From Runella sp. (lineage in GTDB: Bacteria; Bacteroidota; Bacteroidia; Cytophagales; Spirosomataceae): a stretch of DNA of 38,560 nucleotides. Where the stretch lies: NCBI RefSeq assembly GCF_027484545.1, contig NZ_JAIXST010000171.1, forward strand, positions 1 to 38,560. Direction: 5' to 3'. The notes beneath the pieces were generated by a model that was given only the letters and a program-made list of their open reading frames with translations, was not told where the DNA came from and made no database searches. A program made the position numbers and the translations under genes. Of the stretch, positions 32,326-38,560 are shown piece by piece (position 1 is the first letter of the stretch; the number at the start of each line of letters is the position of its first letter).

Positions 32326-32526
32326 TTACGCGCTTGCGGCTTTGTTTTTAGCCGACAATTCCGTCATCAACCTGGCAATCAGGCGGCGCGTATTGCGAAT
32401 ACGCATCGGATTTTCAATCGGAGATACGGCATGAGCAAACTTCAACTTGAGTAGACGATCTTGCTCCTCGAAGAGGGTTTGCTGCAATTGCTCTACCGTC
32501 AGCGCTTTTATTTCACTATTTTTCAT
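32326..32526 (-). CDS. rpmC: 50S ribosomal protein uL29
   Basis: This 66-residue all-helical protein lies beside the exit tunnel and helps form the docking site for trigger factor and SRP. Sequence begins MKNSEIKALTVEQLQQTLFEEQDRLLKLKFAHAVSPIENPMRIRNTRRLIARLMTELSAK in family-typical form. It lies 11 bp after rplP. Confidence 0.96.
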   Translation of the reverse strand: MKNSEIKALTVEQLQQTLFEEQDRLLKLKFAHAVSPIENPMRIRNTRRLIARLMTELSAKNKAASA

Positions 32527-32537
32527 TTGACTAATAC

Positions 32538-32972
32538 TTATTCTGCTTCTTCTTGATGATCGCGACGAACTACGAATTTAGTCTTTACGGGCAATTTTTG
32601 AGCAGCTAATCTTAGCGCTTCGCTGGCTAATTCGAGTGATACACCCGTAGCTTCAAATAAAATTGTACCCGCTTTTACAGGAGCTACCCAGTACTCAGGC
32701 GCACCTTTCCCTTTACCCATACGTACTTCGAGTGGTTTTTTGGTAATCGGCTTATCAGGAAAAATCCGAATCCACACTTGACCTTCACGTTTCATTGCAC
32801 GGGTAACAGAGATACGAGCTGCCTCAATTTGGCGTGCTGTGATCCAGCCTGGCTCGAGCGATTTAATAGCAAACGTACCGAAAGCGATCTGATGGCCACG
32901 AGTAGCCATACCTTGTTCAGACCCTTTACTTTTTTGTTGTTTGCGGAACTTGGTTCTTTTCGGTTGTAACAT
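32538..32972 (-). CDS. rplP: 50S ribosomal protein uL16
   Basis: This 144-residue protein near the A-site tRNA elbow is essential for 50S maturation. Family markers are [98 protein letters not shown]. It is 49 bp from rpsC. Confidence 0.97.
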   Translation of the reverse strand: MLQPKRTKFRKQQKSKGSEQGMATRGHQIAFGTFAIKSLEPGWITARQIEAARISVTRAMKREGQVWIRIFPDKPITKKPLEVRMGKGKGAPEYWVAPVKAGTILFEATGVSLELASEALRLAAQKLPVKTKFVVRRDHQEEAE

Positions 32973-33021
32973 GGTTCAGCAGTATTATTCGGTATCAATA
33001 ATGACCCGTTGCTTTCGATAA

Positions 33022-33882
33022 TTACTTTTTCTTGTTGCGATTATTGGCTCCAGCTCCTCGGTTTTTTCCAGCACCAGGTCCATTTCCGGCACCGCGGCGA
33101 TCACCTCCACCGTCACGATCTCCACCGCCACCGCCTCTGCGACGATCTCCGTCTCCGCCACCACCTCTGCGACGATCTCCACGATCTCCGCCTCGGTCAT
33201 TACCACCACTGCGTTCAGCTGATGCTGCACCGCCACTAATTGGTGATAAATCGCGCTTTCCAAAGATTTCGCCTTTGAATATCCATACTTTGATACCTAT
33301 CTTGCCATAGACTGTCAAGGCTTCTGAAATAGCGTAGTCAATATCAGCACGAAGTGTATGAAGAGGTACACGACCTTCTTTGTATTCTTCGGTACGTGCC
33401 ATCTCGGCACCGCCTAAACGACCTGATACGCGAACTTTGATACCTTGAGCACCCACTCTCATTGCTGAAGAGATAGCTTGCTTCATTGCACGACGATAAG
33501 AGATACGGTTTTCCAATTGTTGAGCAATCGACTCTCCAACCAATTTAGCATCAATTTCAGGACGCTTAATTTCGTAGATGTTGATTTGAATGTCTTTACC
33601 CGTAATTTTCTTTAACTCTTCCTTAATTTTATCAACCTCGTTCCCACCTTTACCGATTACGATACCAGGACGAGCCGTGTGAATCGTAAGAGTGATACGC
33701 TTCAAAGTACGTTCAATGACTACTTTGGAGATTGCACCTTTAGGAATACGAGCGGAAATATATTTGCGAATCTGCTCGTCTTCAATCAGCTTATCGGCAA
33801 ACTCACGTCCACCATACCAGCTTGACTCCCAACCACGGACTATACCGAGTCGCAGACCTATAGGATTAACTTTCTGTCCCAT
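33022..33882 (-). CDS. rpsC: 30S ribosomal protein uS3 with a Gly/Arg/Asp-rich C-terminal tail
   Basis: Residues 1-215 are standard uS3: [20 protein letters not shown], a KH domain ([26 protein letters not shown]) and the C-terminal fold ending near GKRDLSPI. uS3 forms the mRNA entry site and has helicase activity. Residues 216-286 form a 71-residue low-complexity tail rich in Gly, Arg, Asp and Asn: repeated DRRRGGGG-type units (for example [20 protein letters not shown]), then a basic end, NRNKKK. RGG-like tails bind RNA. The corresponding DNA is GC-rich and locally repetitive. Length of 286 compares with ~210-235 in most bacteria. Confidence 0.96.
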   Translation of the reverse strand: MGQKVNPIGLRLGIVRGWESSWYGGREFADKLIEDEQIRKYISARIPKGAISKVVIERTLKRITLTIHTARPGIVIGKGGNEVDKIKEELKKITGKDIQINIYEIKRPEIDAKLVGESIAQQLENRISYRRAMKQAISSAMRVGAQGIKVRVSGRLGGAEMARTEEYKEGRVPLHTLRADIDYAISEALTVYGKIGIKVWIFKGEIFGKRDLSPISGGAASAERSGGNDRGGDRGDRRRGGGGDGDRRRGGGGGDRDGGGDRRGAGNGPGAGKNRGAGANNRNKKK

Positions 33883-33896
33883 TCGTTATTGAAATT

Positions 33897-34262
33897 TTAG
33901 GCTTCTTGTTGGATTACTTCTGCTGCGTCATCTACCACAATTGTAATGTGGTTAGAGCGTTTACGGACACGGTAAGCACGACCTTGAGGTGCAGGACGCA
34001 GGCGCTTTAACATCGCACCGCCATCCACAAACACTGTCTTTACGTAAAGTTCAGCATCTTCAAGTTTGGCACCTTCATTGAGTTGTTGCCAATTTGCCAC
34101 TGCCGACATCAAAACTTTCTTTAAAACCGGCGCGGTCGCTTGTGGTTGATACTGCAAAATCGCCAGGGCGCGGCTCACTTTTTGTCCTCGAATCATATCG
34201 GCAACAAGCCGCATTTTGCGAGGTGAAGTGGGTACGTTTCTTAATATAGCTCTTGCTTCCAT
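33897..34262 (-). CDS. rplV: 50S ribosomal protein uL22
   Basis: This 121-residue protein lines the exit tunnel; its loop forms the constriction with uL4. I start at ATG 34262 ([37 protein letters not shown]), because the earlier in-frame start at 34358 would overlap rpsS and encode an atypical leader. C-terminal [24 protein letters not shown] is canonical. Confidence 0.95.
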   Translation of the reverse strand: MEARAILRNVPTSPRKMRLVADMIRGQKVSRALAILQYQPQATAPVLKKVLMSAVANWQQLNEGAKLEDAELYVKTVFVDGGAMLKRLRPAPQGRAYRVRKRSNHITIVVDDAAEVIQQEA

Positions 34263-34278
34263 TTTCTTTTGACTATTA

Positions 34279-34557
34279 CTATCGCTTACCTTTGTCCTTT
34301 TTGGCAATGTGCCCGCGGAAATTGCGAGTAGGAGAGAATTCGCCCAACTTATGCCCAACCATGTTTTCGGTCACATACACAGGAATAAACTTATTGCCAT
34401 TGTGTACTGCAAAAGTATGACCAATAAAATCTGGGGAGATTGTACTGCGTCTTGACCAAGTCTTTATGACTGACTTTTTGCCTGCACCATTCATGACATC
34501 AATCTTGGTTTGCAAGCGGAAGTCAATGTATGGCCCTTTTTTTATCGAACGTCCCAT
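34279..34557 (-). CDS. rpsS: 30S ribosomal protein uS19
   Basis: This 92-residue protein of the 30S head forms bridges with the 50S central protuberance. Sequence [79 protein letters not shown] is canonical. It lies 10 bp after rplB. Confidence 0.97.
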   Translation of the reverse strand: MGRSIKKGPYIDFRLQTKIDVMNGAGKKSVIKTWSRRSTISPDFIGHTFAVHNGNKFIPVYVTENMVGHKLGEFSPTRNFRGHIAKKDKGKR

Positions 34558-34567
34558 TTATCTTCGA

Positions 34568-35392
34568 TTATTTTTTGCGTTTGCTAATTATCAAACGATT
34601 AGAATACTTTTTCGGAGTACGGGTTTTCTTACCCTTTGCGTACAGACCTGTGCGTGAGCGTGGATGTCCACCTGATGCACGACCTTCACCACCACCCATA
34701 GGGTGATCAACTGGGTTCATAGCAACACCACGAACTCGTGGACGAACACCTAACCAACGTTTACGACCTGCTTTACCCAGACTTACGTTCATGTGATCTG
34801 CATTAGACACAGAACCTACAGTAGCCATACAAGTCGAAAGTATCATACGCATTTCGCTCGAAGGCATACGCAATACTGCATATTTACCGTCACGTGCTAC
34901 TAATTGAGCATAAGTACCAGCACTGCGAACTAACTGACCGCCTTTACCTGGATGCATTTCTACATTGTGAACAATCGTACCAATTGGCATTGAACTAAGT
35001 GGCAATGCGTTTCCTACTTCAGGAGCAACACTTTGGCCAGAAACTATAGTTTGTCCTACTGTAATTCCCTGAGGAGCGATAATATAGCGTTTCTCACCGT
35101 CTTGGTATTCAACCAAAGCAATACGTGCTGAACGGTTTGGATCGTATTCTACTGATAATACCGTAGCAGACACTTCCAATTTATTACGCTTAAAATCAAT
35201 GATACGATACATGCGCTTGTGACCACCGCCGATGTAACGAGCTGTACGACGTCCCTGACTGTTGCGTCCACCCGTCTTTTTGATGGGTGCCAACAGGCTT
35301 TTTTCGGGCTTGTCGGTCGTAATTTCGTCAAACGACGGAGCCGTACGAAAGCGCTGACCTGGGGTTGTTGGTTTGAGCTTAATGACTCCCAT
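34568..35392 (-). CDS. rplB: 50S ribosomal protein uL2
   Basis: This 274-residue protein is required for subunit association and peptidyl transfer. It has the N-terminal [44 protein letters not shown], and the C-terminal segment [21 protein letters not shown] with the conserved His. It lies 32 bp after rplW. Confidence 0.98.
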   Translation of the reverse strand: MGVIKLKPTTPGQRFRTAPSFDEITTDKPEKSLLAPIKKTGGRNSQGRRTARYIGGGHKRMYRIIDFKRNKLEVSATVLSVEYDPNRSARIALVEYQDGEKRYIIAPQGITVGQTIVSGQSVAPEVGNALPLSSMPIGTIVHNVEMHPGKGGQLVRSAGTYAQLVARDGKYAVLRMPSSEMRMILSTCMATVGSVSNADHMNVSLGKAGRKRWLGVRPRVRGVAMNPVDHPMGGGEGRASGGHPRSRTGLYAKGKKTRTPKKYSNRLIISKRKK

Positions 35393-35424
35393 TGTTTTTT
35401 CAGTTATTTGCTACTTCAACGATT

Positions 35425-35715
35425 TTAAACAGTATCAGCGTAGATATCAATTACTTCGCCTTTTTTCAGTGTCACAATGGCTTTTTTATACGTTGAAGTA
35501 ATACCACTTATAGCCTTACCCCGTGACATTCTGGTTTTTTTTCTGCCTATAGCACGCATAGTATCTACACTTGCTACACTCACGCCATACATTTTTTCGA
35601 TGGCATTCGCGATTTCAATTTTATTGGCAGTTTTAGATACCTCAAATACATACTTACCCAAGTTGCTGAGTGCAGTAGCTTTTTCGGTTAATATCGGTCG
35701 TTTGAGTACACTCAT
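35425..35715 (-). CDS. rplW: 50S ribosomal protein uL23
   Basis: This 96-residue protein at the tunnel exit is the main docking site for trigger factor and SRP. Markers are LKRPILTEKATALSNLGKYVFEVSKTANKIEIANAIEKMYGVSVASV and the basic RKKTRMSRGK loop. It begins 4 bp after rplD. Confidence 0.97.
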   Translation of the reverse strand: MSVLKRPILTEKATALSNLGKYVFEVSKTANKIEIANAIEKMYGVSVASVDTMRAIGRKKTRMSRGKAISGITSTYKKAIVTLKKGEVIDIYADTV

Positions 35716-35719
35716 TGTC

Positions 35720-36349
35720 TTACTTGTTCAAGATATTTTCTAGCTTCGACACTGCAGTTTCGCTAATCAATAATATTTCTGCGTTGATTAAGTCATAAGT
35801 ACTGACCTCATCGGCAGTTGTAATGTTCACTTTTGGAATATTACGTCCTGACAAAAACACATTGTTGTCGTAATCCGGCAAAATAAGGAGCGTTTTCTTT
35901 CCAACAAGCGCAAGCGCAGTCAACATTGAAAGATATTGCTTGGTTTTCGGTCCTTCGAAAGTAAAGTCTTCAACAACCGAAATGCCATTTGCTTTTGCTT
36001 TTGCTGAAAGTACTGACTTACGAGCCAATACCTTTACTTTTTTGTTTAGCTTAAAGCTATAATCACGTGGTCTTGGTCCAAAGACACGTCCACCACCAAC
36101 AAATACAGGAGATTTAATCGAACCTGCACGTGCTCCACCTGTGCCTTTTTGACGCTTAATCTTTCTCGTCGAGTATGCAACCTCGGCACGTTCTTTTGAC
36201 TTATGCGTTCCTTGGCGTTGATTAGCCAAGTACTGCTTTACGTCCAAATACACTACGTGTTCATTGGGCTCAATACCGAACACTTCATCGGAGAGAGCTA
36301 TTGTTTTACCCGTAGCCTGTCCTTTTATATTTATTACTGAAAGTTCCAT
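35720..36349 (-). CDS. rplD: 50S ribosomal protein uL4
   Basis: This 209-residue protein lines the exit tunnel; in enteric bacteria it represses its own operon by binding the leader. Markers are AYSTRKIKRQKGTGGARAGSIKSPVFVGGGRVFGPRPRDYSFKLNKKVK, the extended tunnel loop. Here the first gene upstream is rplC, which has a structured leader (37003-37303) where such control could act. The link is speculative. Confidence 0.97.
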   Translation of the reverse strand: MELSVINIKGQATGKTIALSDEVFGIEPNEHVVYLDVKQYLANQRQGTHKSKERAEVAYSTRKIKRQKGTGGARAGSIKSPVFVGGGRVFGPRPRDYSFKLNKKVKVLARKSVLSAKAKANGISVVEDFTFEGPKTKQYLSMLTALALVGKKTLLILPDYDNNVFLSGRNIPKVNITTADEVSTYDLINAEILLISETAVSKLENILNK

Positions 36350-36381
36350 TGTCTTGTGTCTTGATTCGCCGTTGCGATTGA

Positions 36382-37002
36382 TTACTTTTCAATGATTACA
36401 AACGAATTCTTCGCACCTGGCACTGAGCCACTGATAACGACGAGATTCTGCTCAGGGATTACCTTCAACACTTTAAGGTTCTGAACCTTAACTCGGTTAT
36501 TACCCATACGACCTCCCATGCGAATACCTTTAAATACACGCGAAGGAAATGAACAGGCACCAATTGAACCAGGGTGACGTGCACGGTTATGTTGTCCGTG
36601 CGTTTGACCACCTACTCCACCGAAGCCATGGCGTTTAACAACACCCTGAAAACCTCGACCTTTGACAGTACCTACCACATCCACAAAGTCTCCTTCAACA
36701 AATACGTCAATTACAGAGAGCGCCTGACCAAGTGCGAGTTCAACTTCAAACTCTTTAAACTCAACCAATTTACGCTTAGGAGTTGTACCTGCCTTTTTAA
36801 AGTGACCCATGAGCGGCTGGGTCGTATGCTTTTCTTTTTTCTCACCGAAACCGAGTTGAACAGCTTTGTATCCATCAGTTTCTTCGGTTCTTACCTGTGT
36901 TACTACACAAGGACCAGCTTCAATTACTGTACACGCCAGAGCCTGCCCGTCCGCAGTGTACACGCTTGTCATCCCGATTTTTTTTCCTATTAAACCAGAC
37001 AT
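36382..37002 (-). CDS. rplC: 50S ribosomal protein uL3
   Basis: This 206-residue protein is one of the first to bind 23S rRNA and reaches the peptidyl-transferase centre. It shows [19 protein letters not shown], the loop [40 protein letters not shown] (holding the Gln that PrmB-type enzymes methylate) and [17 protein letters not shown]. It is the first gene of the cluster: rpsJ (uS10), which usually precedes it, is absent. It has two upstream promoters and a hairpin in between. Confidence 0.97.
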   Translation of the reverse strand: MSGLIGKKIGMTSVYTADGQALACTVIEAGPCVVTQVRTEETDGYKAVQLGFGEKKEKHTTQPLMGHFKKAGTTPKRKLVEFKEFEVELALGQALSVIDVFVEGDFVDVVGTVKGRGFQGVVKRHGFGGVGGQTHGQHNRARHPGSIGACSFPSRVFKGIRMGGRMGNNRVKVQNLKVLKVIPEQNLVVISGSVPGAKNSFVIIEK

Positions 37003-37050
37003 CTTTTTGATTTACAGCAGGTTATAAAATTTATTTTGTAAAACGGATTG

Positions 37051-37082
37051 CAAAGGTCGGCAATCTATTTTATTAATCCAAA
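37051..37082 (-). promoter_or_regulatory. Proximal promoter P2 of the rplC operon
   Basis: Coding strand: TTTG (37082-37079), 20 bp, then GACCTTTG (37058-37051), followed by C. It matches the Bacteroidota promoter at all but the first -7 base (G instead of T; second base A conserved). The leader to the rplC ATG would be about 45 nt. Confidence 0.6.
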
Positions 37083-37113
37083 TTACATCGATTTTTTATT
37101 TTCAAAACAGCAA

Positions 37114-37145
37114 TAAAAAAAGTCAGACGTTTTTACATCTGACTT
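37114..37145 (-). terminator. Intrinsic terminator in the rplC leader region
   Basis: AAGTCAGA (37120-37127) pairs perfectly with TCTGACTT (37138-37145) around a 10-nt loop, and the minus-strand transcript continues TTTTTTTATTG. Its orientation ends RNA that starts at P1, upstream of P2. It is located 112 bp before rplC. Confidence 0.8.
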
Positions 37146-37268
37146 CAGTTAATGTGGCACAGCTAATAAATTGCTAAACCAGATATTGAATTCAGATGCG
37201 GTTTCCTTTCGGACCTTCACCTAATTTGTATTTTCGTAATGAAATTATCAAACTGTCTTTTGAAAAGG
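37114..37268 (-). ncRNA. Predicted ~155-nt RNA or attenuated leader upstream of rplC
   Basis: A transcript from P1 would begin near 37268 and end at the terminator near 37114. It contains a GGUCC-GAAA-GGAAACC stem-loop (37215-37200) with a GNRA tetraloop. Directly after it comes GCAUCUGA (37199-37192), complementary to UCAGAUGU (37142-37135), which covers part of the 5' arm of the terminator. Pairing of these two would prevent the terminator from forming. It could be a stand-alone small RNA or a regulated leader for read-through into rplC. It has not been matched to any known family here. Confidence 0.45.
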
Positions 37269-37272
37269 CTCG

Positions 37273-37303
37273 CAAAGGTCTGCATTTTTTACTAAAAACA
37301 CAA
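37273..37303 (-). promoter_or_regulatory. Distal promoter P1 upstream of rplC
   Basis: Coding strand: TTG (37303-37301), 20 bp, then GACCTTTG (37280-37273), followed by C. The -7 element and spacing are the same as in P2, 222 bp downstream. The shared GACCTTTGC suggests both are used by the housekeeping sigma factor under the same growth control. Confidence 0.6.
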
Positions 37304-37440
37304 CCTATTTTATTATTTTTTTTACGAAATAATTTTTGATGTTTAATTTTGACACCAATCCATATAAATAAAGTAAGTGTGAAATATAAACCTTGGCACT
37401 ATTTTCGTTAATGTGAAATACGAGGACAAACCCGTAAAAT

Positions 37441-38298
37441 ATGGCAAATCTAAGAGTTCGATTGGCAATCATTTTGGTATGTGGGATCGCTTGTCAATCT
37501 ACTTTAGCGCAAACAAGGCGCAATAATATCTATCGCAACGTTCCCGCTTTTGGTGTTTTAAAACTTAGTTTTGGTACGGGTTTTTCCTATTATATAGGCG
37601 ATATGCGGGCTAAAACGGATCTTCGATTTATTCAGCCCCATTTGGCTGTGGCACTCAATTATCGGTTGGCAGAACGTTTTTCGGTAAGAGGTGAAGTAGA
37701 CCTGTATAGAATCTCTGGTAAACAGGCTGGTGGACCTATTTGGTACAACAACCTTTCTTTCCGTTCCGACAATGTCGCCGCTTATGGGGGTCTTCAATTT
37801 GATATTTTTCAGTACAGCGATGACCGCTTTTTGAAGCCTTATTTATTTGGAGGGTTAGGAATAACAGGAATTAATCCAAAGGCTAAATATGAGGGGAATT
37901 GGCAAAGTTTACCTCCGCTTATGACTGAAGGGGTGGCTTATAAGCGCAGTACACGAATTGGGATTTTGGGTTTTGGCGTTTCCTGGAAATATAACAATCG
38001 TTGGAATTTTGCCGTTGAATTAAGCGACAATTTTGCCAATTCAGATTATTTAGATGACGTAAGTACGGTTTATCCCAACCCTGCCGGCATGTCTGAATTG
38101 GCACTCAGGCTTTCAGACCGACGCCCTGAGCTCGACCCTGCCACATTGCCTGTAGGTTTCAGCGCACGAAATGACGCAGGCAATCAACGCGGAAATCCCA
38201 AAGTCAAAGATTCCTATGGATTTCTTTCCTTTCGAGCAGAGTATGTGATTGGGACACAGGCCAAAAGAGCCGAAAAACGGAAACTAAGGTGTTATTAA
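37441..38298 (+). CDS. Outer-membrane beta-barrel protein, DUF6089-like
   Basis: The 285-residue protein has a signal peptide (MANLRVRLAIILVCGIACQSTLAQ, cleavage near residue 24). Next comes a beta-rich sequence with GVLKLSFGTGFSYYIGDMRAKTDLRFIQPHLAVALNYRLAERFSVRGEVDLYRISG, LQFDIFQYSDDRFLKPYLFGGLGITGINPKAKYEG and a final strand GFLSFRAEYVIG. This resembles the DUF6089/OmpA-like barrels abundant in Bacteroidota, but the last 13 residues (QAKRAEKRKLRCY) are basic, so the barrel does not end in the usual aromatic residue. Function unknown. It is divergent from the ribosomal cluster and is monocistronic as far as can be seen. Confidence 0.75.
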   Translation: MANLRVRLAIILVCGIACQSTLAQTRRNNIYRNVPAFGVLKLSFGTGFSYYIGDMRAKTDLRFIQPHLAVALNYRLAERFSVRGEVDLYRISGKQAGGPIWYNNLSFRSDNVAAYGGLQFDIFQYSDDRFLKPYLFGGLGITGINPKAKYEGNWQSLPPLMTEGVAYKRSTRIGILGFGVSWKYNNRWNFAVELSDNFANSDYLDDVSTVYPNPAGMSELALRLSDRRPELDPATLPVGFSARNDAGNQRGNPKVKDSYGFLSFRAEYVIGTQAKRAEKRKLRCY

Positions 38299-38317
38299 GT
38301 AGTTGTACACAATTATT

Positions 38318-38495
38318 TTACATTTTGTTCTTTGAAAATTTGATTTGATAGTTTACTCCAAAAGAACCCCAAATATTATCAAGAGCTATCTTTAAAGTAT
38401 TCAAGTCCTTGTAGTCTTGTGGCTTTATCCGCACGGATTGTCATGGTTATTCCAAACAATAAATCAATTCTTTTGCAAGGATATTTAGGCGGCAT
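38318..38495 (-). pseudogene. Possible frameshifted coding remnant at the right edge
   Basis: Two adjacent minus-strand frames look coding when joined. A 38-residue frame (38495-38379: MPPKYPCKRIDLLFGITMTI...) overlaps a second one ending at 38318 (IKPQDYKDLNTLKIALDNIW, then GSFGVNYQIKFSKNKM). Joining them needs one frame change near CCGTGCGG (38427-38434). The C-terminal alternation (GSFGVNYQIKF) is like a beta-strand of an outer-membrane protein. A third open frame enters from the right edge and stops at 38485 (…SEPIIKNAA). Evidence is thin and may be chance. Confidence 0.22.
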
Positions 38496-38560
38496 TTTTA
38501 ATTATTGGTTCGGATTTTACAAAGTTATCCACATAAGGCCTTTGACTTTTTATTACAGCA

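Larger units (their letters stand above)
37003..37440. other. 438-bp divergent intergenic region between rplC and an outer-membrane gene
   Basis: This is the only gene-free stretch over 300 bp. It contains, reading on the minus strand towards rplC, a distal promoter (37303-37273), a GNRA-capped stem (37215-37200), a potential antiterminator (37199-37192), a terminator (37145-37114) and a proximal promoter (37082-37051). No rpsJ or other coding frame is present. On the plus strand the only promoter-like sequence is a weak TATTTTCG at 37400-37407 before the 37441 gene. Confidence 0.8.

Noticed and set aside
31994-32434. 146-residue plus-strand open frame across rpsQ and rpmC
   Set aside because: It is antisense to two well-supported ribosomal genes and has no recognisable features.
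33009-33310. Antisense open frames, rich in Pro and Arg or His, opposite the uS3 tail
   Set aside because: They mirror the Gly/Arg/Asp repeats of uS3 on the other strand and have no start context or family features; they are composition artefacts.
36574-36993. 139-residue plus-strand open frame opposite rplC
   Set aside because: It is opposite uL3, which is canonical over its full length; no promoter is seen for it.
37003-37440. Possible unannotated rpsJ or other small gene in the rplC upstream region
   Set aside because: All frames are short and AT-rich and none resembles uS10; the region is better explained by promoter and RNA elements.
38525-38533. DnaA-box sequence TTATCCACA
   Set aside because: A single box without clustered copies, an AT-rich unwinding region or dnaA/dnaN nearby is not evidence of an origin.

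Overview
The window is a chromosomal segment of a Bacteroidota bacterium, most likely a member of the Cytophagales (Runella/Spirosoma-like). The evidence is the set of families present: a C-terminal type IX secretion sorting domain, a dockerin-like surface protein, a DUF1800/DUF1501 pair, a NagB/PIG-L fusion, a TonB receptor with a carboxypeptidase-regulatory-like N-terminus, and the secY-map-infA-rpmJ order in the ribosomal cluster. Several promoters fit the Bacteroidota pattern TTG-N~20-TAnnTTTG. The species cannot be fixed from the sequence alone.

Layout. (1) 1-2004, plus strand: the 3' end of an ISAs1-like insertion sequence abuts a 5'-truncated dockerin-type surface protein. A secreted protein follows, with a cohesin-like N-terminal region and two nearly identical 89-residue repeats. 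(2) 2008-8974, minus strand: meaB, the queA-ispD pair, a TonB receptor plus lipoprotein operon with a palindrome between its -33 and -7 elements, and a secreted MORN/YwqK-like protein. (3) 9134-12088, minus strand: DUF1800 and DUF1501 genes, divergent from cutC. (4) 12224-15011, plus strand: cutC and a NagB/PIG-L fusion, ending at a 59-nt inverted repeat. (5) 15104-20099: a molybdopterin oxidoreductase (minus), rpmE2 (plus), and a minus-strand set encoding a BASS symporter, an SDR and a LysE-type exporter. (6) 20256-21356: carA (minus). (7) 21473-37002, all minus strand: 28 genes merging the S10, spc and alpha operons, from rplC to rplQ, with rpmJ and rpmD included. (8) 37441-38298, plus strand: an outer-membrane beta-barrel protein, then a decayed coding remnant at the right edge.

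How the parts work together. The ribosomal cluster makes ribosomal proteins, SecY, methionine aminopeptidase, IF-1 and the RNA polymerase alpha subunit. It starts at rplC, with no rpsJ in front. The 438-bp region before rplC holds two matching promoters with a rho-independent terminator between them, plus a segment that can pair with the 5' arm of that terminator. This is a candidate attenuated leader or short stable RNA, and is the most interesting regulatory signal here. Inside the cluster, perfect TAnnTTTG elements precede secY, rpsH and rplE. Hairpins punctuate each gap from rpsK to the end of rplQ, so the cluster looks divided into separately tuned segments.

Other points of note are bL17 fused to a helix-hairpin-helix domain, uS3 with a 71-residue Gly/Arg/Asp tail, and zinc-ligand-free forms of bL36, uS14, uS4 and bL31. 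No tRNA, rRNA, CRISPR array, phage or defence system was seen.
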